Assembly: GCF_003429665.1 (NCBI RefSeq) | Contig: NZ_QUWK01000002.1 | Coordinates: forward strand, 200,990-264,989 | Source of the DNA: Sphaerochaeta halotolerans | Lineage (GTDB): Bacteria; Spirochaetota; Spirochaetia; Sphaerochaetales; Sphaerochaetaceae | Direction: 5' to 3' | Length of the DNA stretch: 64,000 bases | Part shown: in pieces, positions 60,650 to 64,000 of the stretch | Numbering within the stretch: position 1 is the stretch's first letter | Layout of the letters: each line of letters begins with the position of its first letter | Translations under genes and position numbers: made by a program | The notes under the pieces: model-generated | The model's input: only the letters and a program-made list of their open reading frames with translations | Told to the model about the DNA's origin: nothing | Database searches by the model: none

Positions 60650-62179
60650 ATGTCCAGTGGAACAGCATTGCAAGCGTATTTGTCAGAAACCAAAGAGATG
60701 AATGGCCCTATGGTTGCCTATACTGCAGCCCTTGAACAGATTGCACAAGTCGATTCGGGTATTGCAGGTCGCATTGTCAATGAGCTGAAAGATCAGCGAA
60801 CCCACTTGAAGTTGATTGCAAGTGAGAATTTTTCATCAATCGCTTCCCAGCTTGCAATGGGCAACCTGCTCACCGACAAGTATAGTGAAGGGTTTGCCTA
60901 CCACCGTTTCTATGCTGGTTGTGACAATGTCGATGCCATAGAAGCGGCTGCTTGCGAGTATGCTTGCGAACTCTTTGGTGCTGAGCATGCTTATGTGCAA
61001 CCTCATAGTGGTGCTGATGCCAACTTGGTTGCGTACTGGGCAATTCTCAATACGCGCATCCAGATTCCCGCCTTGGAGGAGATTGGGATACCCAATCCCA
61101 GTAACCTCAGCCGGCAGCAGTGGGACCAGGTTCGAGAGAAGCTGGGAAACCAACGACTCTTGGGTCTTGATTACTACTCGGGAGGACACCTGACACACGG
61201 GTATCGCCAGAACATCTCAGCTCAGATGTTTGATGCTTATACGTATACAGTTGAGGAAAAGAGCGGGCTGCTTGACTATGATGCAATTGAGAAAATGGCG
61301 CAGGAAGTCAAGCCGTTGATTCTCTTGGCTGGTTATAGTGCATACCCGAGGAAGATTGACTTCAAACGGATGAGTGAAATTGCCCATGGCGTAGGTGCTG
61401 TATTCATGGTTGATATGGCCCACTTTGCTGGCTTGGTTGCAGGAAAAGTCTTCACTGGAGCCTATGACCCAATTCCCTGGGCTGATGTTGTAACCACGAC
61501 AACTCATAAGACACTGCGTGGTCCACGAGGTGGTATGATACTCTGCAAGAAGGAGTTTGCTGAAAGTGTGGACAAGGGGTGCCCATTGGTGCTCGGTGGC
61601 CCACTTCCCCATGTGATGGCAGCAAAGGCCATTGCACTCAAGGAAGCTCTTGCCCCATCATTCAAAACCTATGCACAGGACATCGTAAGAAACTCTGATG
61701 CATTGGCAAAAGCGTGCCTTGCTGAAGGAATTCCTGTTGCAACAGGGGGAACGGACAACCATTTGATGCTTCTTGATGTCAGGCCCTTTGACCTGAACGG
61801 GCGACAAGCTGAGACCGCCCTCAGGGAGTGTGGCGTTACATTGAACCGGAATGCGCTTCCATTTGATCCGAACGGCCCTTGGTACACCAGTGGTCTTCGT
61901 ATTGGAACCCCTGCTGTAACGACGCTCAAAATGGGCACACAAGAGATGAAAGAAATTGCATCCATAATCGCGCTGGTACTTAACCATACCAAGCCGATGA
62001 TTCTCACCAAGGGTGCAAATGCTGGCCAGCCAAGCAAGGCAAAGGCGGTAACTGAGAATACAGCAAAGCAAGAAGCCCAGAAACGAGTTCTGGCATTGCT
62101 CGAGAAGTTCAAGCTCTATCCTGAGCTGGACCTTCCGTTCCTTGAGAAGCATTTTCCACTCGACAATAGCGAGCGGTGA
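60650..62179 (+). CDS. glyA: Serine hydroxymethyltransferase, long form
   Basis: 509 residues, about 90 longer than common bacterial SHMT. PLP enzyme interconverting serine and glycine with THF. Core motifs are LIASENFSS, NLLTDKYSEGFAYHRFYAGC, QPHSGADANLVAYWAIL, GGHLTHG, VVTTTTHKTLRGPRGGMI (PLP lysine in HK) and LRIGTPAVTT. Extra sequence lies at the N-terminus (about 40 residues), in an insertion before GGHLTHG (about 40 residues) and at the C-terminus. Similar long SHMTs occur in spirochaetes. With gcvH and gcvPA downstream it links one-carbon units to purine synthesis. Confidence 0.95.
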   Translation: MSSGTALQAYLSETKEMNGPMVAYTAALEQIAQVDSGIAGRIVNELKDQRTHLKLIASENFSSIASQLAMGNLLTDKYSEGFAYHRFYAGCDNVDAIEAAACEYACELFGAEHAYVQPHSGADANLVAYWAILNTRIQIPALEEIGIPNPSNLSRQQWDQVREKLGNQRLLGLDYYSGGHLTHGYRQNISAQMFDAYTYTVEEKSGLLDYDAIEKMAQEVKPLILLAGYSAYPRKIDFKRMSEIAHGVGAVFMVDMAHFAGLVAGKVFTGAYDPIPWADVVTTTTHKTLRGPRGGMILCKKEFAESVDKGCPLVLGGPLPHVMAAKAIALKEALAPSFKTYAQDIVRNSDALAKACLAEGIPVATGGTDNHLMLLDVRPFDLNGRQAETALRECGVTLNRNALPFDPNGPWYTSGLRIGTPAVTTLKMGTQEMKEIASIIALVLNHTKPMILTKGANAGQPSKAKAVTENTAKQEAQKRVLALLEKFKLYPELDLPFLEKHFPLDNSER

Positions 62180-62209
62180 TGGTAGCATTGACGATGGTGG
62201 AGGCAAGCA

Positions 62210-62593
62210 ATGAGTAAGATTATGGAAAATCTGCGCTACAGCAAAGATCATGAATGGGTTCGCATTGAAGGCGATAAGGCCTACGTTGGTATAACAGACC
62301 ATGCACAGCATGAACTAGGTGAGATTGTCTTTGTTGAACTTCCTCCCCTTGGTGAGCAATATCGCAAGGGAGAAGAGATATCTACCGTTGAGAGCGTCAA
62401 GGCAGCTTCAGCCATCATTAACCCTGTTGAGGGGGTCGTGCATGAAGCCAATGAGGATCTGGATGGATCTCCTGAATTGATCAACGAGGATTGTTATGCA
62501 CATCACCTCTATATTCTTACTTCCTTTTCTCAAGCTGATTATGATGAACTGTTGGATGCGAAGGCATACCAAGCATACCTAGAGACTCTATAA
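62210..62593 (+). CDS. gcvH: Glycine cleavage system H protein
   Basis: 127 residues. Lipoyl carrier of the glycine cleavage complex. The lipoylated Lys lies in TVESVKAASAI. KDHEWVRIEGDKAYVGITDHAQHELGEIVFVELP is typical. ATG 62210, 30 nt after glyA, with GGAGG. A partial terminator follows before gcvPA. Confidence 0.97.
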   Translation: MSKIMENLRYSKDHEWVRIEGDKAYVGITDHAQHELGEIVFVELPPLGEQYRKGEEISTVESVKAASAIINPVEGVVHEANEDLDGSPELINEDCYAHHLYILTSFSQADYDELLDAKAYQAYLETL

Positions 62594-62610
62594 AGAGAGC
62601 ATACCTGTGA

Positions 62611-62638
62611 GCCGCCAGATCTTGGCGGCCTTTGTTTG
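62611..62638 (+). terminator. Hairpin between gcvH and gcvPA (partial terminator)
   Basis: 7-bp GC-rich stem GCCGCCA (62611-62617) / TGGCGGC (62623-62629), loop GATCT, followed by CTTTGTTTG. As gcvPA lies on the same strand 20 nt on, read-through is needed. Confidence 0.55.
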
Positions 62639-62658
62639 CCCATGTGCTGGAGGCATAC

Positions 62659-64000
62659 ATGATATATCCCTATATTCCCCATACTGATGAAGATCGAAAG
62701 ATTATGCTTGAAGCTATCGGTCTTTCTTCAATGGAGGAGCTTTTTTCCGGTTTGTCAGAGGACATTCTCCTCTCTGATTCAGTTCCAATCAGTCATGGTC
62801 GGACTGAAGACGAAGTGCAACGAATGATTGATTCCATTGCACAACGCAATGTTCGAGGTATACCGTTTCTGGGGTGTGGTTGTTATGACCATATTATACC
62901 CTCTACGGTTGAGGCGCTTTCCAGTCTTCCTTCCTTCGTTACTGCATATACTCCTTACCAAGCAGAGATGAGCCAAGGGTTGCTCCAAGCAATCTATGAG
63001 TTCCAAAGCATGATTTGTGAGATTACTTCAATGGATGTAGCAAATGCCTCGCTGTATGATGGAGCTAATGCTGCAAGTGAAGCTGCTTCCTTGATGGTGG
63101 GGGCAAAACGACATGCATCGGTGGTGTTGGTCTCCTCTACACTGCACCCATTTACCCTGCAGGTCCTGCAGACGTGGGCAAAGGGAACCGGAAAGTCCCT
63201 GCGCATCGTAAAGGAGAAAGATGGAGTGGTGGACCTTTCGCTGCTTTCCTCCCTTCTGGATTCTACGTGTGCTGGATTGATTGTCCAGAGCCCAAACCGA
63301 TACGGCTTGTTGGAATCATATGAGGGAGTTGCAGAGATTCTTCATGAGCAAAAAGCACTTTTTGCCATTTCAAATGATCCCCTGTCCCTTGCGATGCAAA
63401 AATCTCCAGGGCAATGGAATGCAGACATTGCAATCGGGGATACCCAGTCCTTGGGACTCCCACTTGCCTTTGGTGGCCCGAGCTGTGGTTTCATGGCGGT
63501 GAAGGAAGCACTCCTGAGAAAACTCCCAGGTCGGTTGGTTGGCCTGACTGAAGATGGGAAAGGAAGAAAAGGGTTCACCCTGACGTTCCAAGCGAGAGAG
63601 CAACATATAAAGCGAGAGCGTGCAACAAGCAATATCTGTTCCAACCAGGCATTGGCGGCACTGATGACTACCATCCATCTTTCCAGCCTCGGATGGGACG
63701 GGATGCTCGAGGCTGCAAACCAAAGCTATGCCAAGGCACATTATCTGGCATACCATCTAGCCCAGCTTCCAGGAATGACCTTGGTTTGGGACAAACCTTT
63801 CTGGTGTGAATTCCCCTTGGTTTTTTCCGATTCCAAACGTCTGAGAAAGTTTATGCAAGAGCTCCGTAATGAAGGGATATTTGCTGGTGTAAGACTTTCA
63901 ACACTGACTCGAAAGGTCAAGGATGAATTAGTTCTCCTTGTCGCTGTGACGGAAAAACGTAGTCGTGAGGAGCTGGAACTCTACCTAGCAGCAGCACGGA
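62659..64000 (+). CDS. gcvPA: Glycine dehydrogenase (decarboxylating) subunit 1, gcvPA (3' end cut)
   Basis: At least 447 codons, running off the window edge near its natural end (family length ~445-450). N-terminal half of the split P protein: YIPHTDEDRKIML, GCGCYDHIIPSTVEAL, YTPYQAEMSQGLLQAIYEFQ, SLYDGANAASEAA, FGGPSCGFMAVKE and TLTFQAREQHIKRERATSNICSNQAL. ATG 62659 follows GGAGG. gcvPB and perhaps gcvT should lie beyond the window. Confidence 0.95.
   Translation, partial: MIYPYIPHTDEDRKIMLEAIGLSSMEELFSGLSEDILLSDSVPISHGRTEDEVQRMIDSIAQRNVRGIPFLGCGCYDHIIPSTVEALSSLPSFVTAYTPYQAEMSQGLLQAIYEFQSMICEITSMDVANASLYDGANAASEAASLMVGAKRHASVVLVSSTLHPFTLQVLQTWAKGTGKSLRIVKEKDGVVDLSLLSSLLDSTCAGLIVQSPNRYGLLESYEGVAEILHEQKALFAISNDPLSLAMQKSPGQWNADIAIGDTQSLGLPLAFGGPSCGFMAVKEALLRKLPGRLVGLTEDGKGRKGFTLTFQAREQHIKRERATSNICSNQALAALMTTIHLSSLGWDGMLEAANQSYAKAHYLAYHLAQLPGMTLVWDKPFWCEFPLVFSDSKRLRKFMQELRNEGIFAGVRLSTLTRKVKDELVLLVAVTEKRSREELELYLAAAR

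Noticed and set aside
1-64000. CRISPR arrays, complete insertion sequences, rRNA genes or prophage
   Set aside because: No regularly spaced repeats, transposase, rRNA or phage structural genes were seen.

Overview
The window reads as a chromosomal segment of an anaerobic, fermentative spirochaete, most likely close to Sphaerochaeta. This is an inference from gene content: a short AlaS without the C-terminal domain, a long ~510-residue SHMT, diacylglycerol-type glycosyltransferases, an OPT transporter, Nfn-type electron transfer and AmmeMemoRadiSam proteins. No rRNA gene or species marker is present. Gene density is high, most genes have Shine-Dalgarno (SD) sites, and two tRNA genes (Phe-GAA and Arg-CCU) are present.

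Layout. 1-3.2 kb: the end of a sugar ABC importer operon and a cytosolic GH3 glycosidase. 3.3-6.2 kb: the AmmeMemoRadiSam trio (B, A, radical SAM) and a C_GCAxxG_C_C protein. 6.2-17.3 kb: a tightly packed purine operon, purE-C-F-M-N/IMPCH-AICARFT-D-L. In it, IMP cyclohydrolase is a PurO-type domain fused to PurN, and the formyltransferase half of PurH stands alone. 17.3-23.6 kb: a small heat-shock gene behind a near-perfect sigma-54 promoter, a cupin, NfnAB, a PTS EIIA, 5-formyl-THF cyclo-ligase and an EcfAT pair without its S subunit. 23.6-25.6 kb: tRNA-Phe, then an AT-rich two-gene ATPase/Toprim unit that looks like an anti-phage module, preceded by two strong inverted repeats. 26-31.3 kb: an FNR-like regulator, RIC/YtfE, a flavodiiron protein and a two-component system, suggesting an O2/NO stress block. 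31.4-35.5 kb: two GT4 glycosyltransferases, a VTT membrane protein, a lipoprotein and a PAP2 phosphatase, a likely glycolipid/envelope cassette.

35.6-47.4 kb: a DprA-like protein ending in a clamp-binding motif, the decayed remains of an AbiE type IV toxin-antitoxin locus, then alaS, rlmN, an OPT transporter, a small outer-membrane-like protein, hflX, ychF, a lipoprotein and a B12-type radical SAM protein. 47.7-58.7 kb: topA, an unusual tail-anchored PIN/zinc-ribbon protein, tRNA-Arg, mscL, a complete branched-chain amino-acid ABC importer (livK, then livHMGF behind a strong internal terminator), a CBS-ACT protein and an Smr protein. 58.8-64 kb: infA and an NSS sodium symporter on the minus strand, then glyA-gcvH-gcvPA, with gcvPA cut by the window edge.

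The most notable items are the PurN-IMP cyclohydrolase fusion, the ATPase/Toprim pair with its structured upstream DNA, the AbiE relic with a 30-nt dispersed repeat at its break point, the membrane-anchored PIN protein, the QLDLF tail on the DprA-like protein and the sigma-54 promoter of hsp20. All functional statements come from reading motifs by eye. No database search was run.
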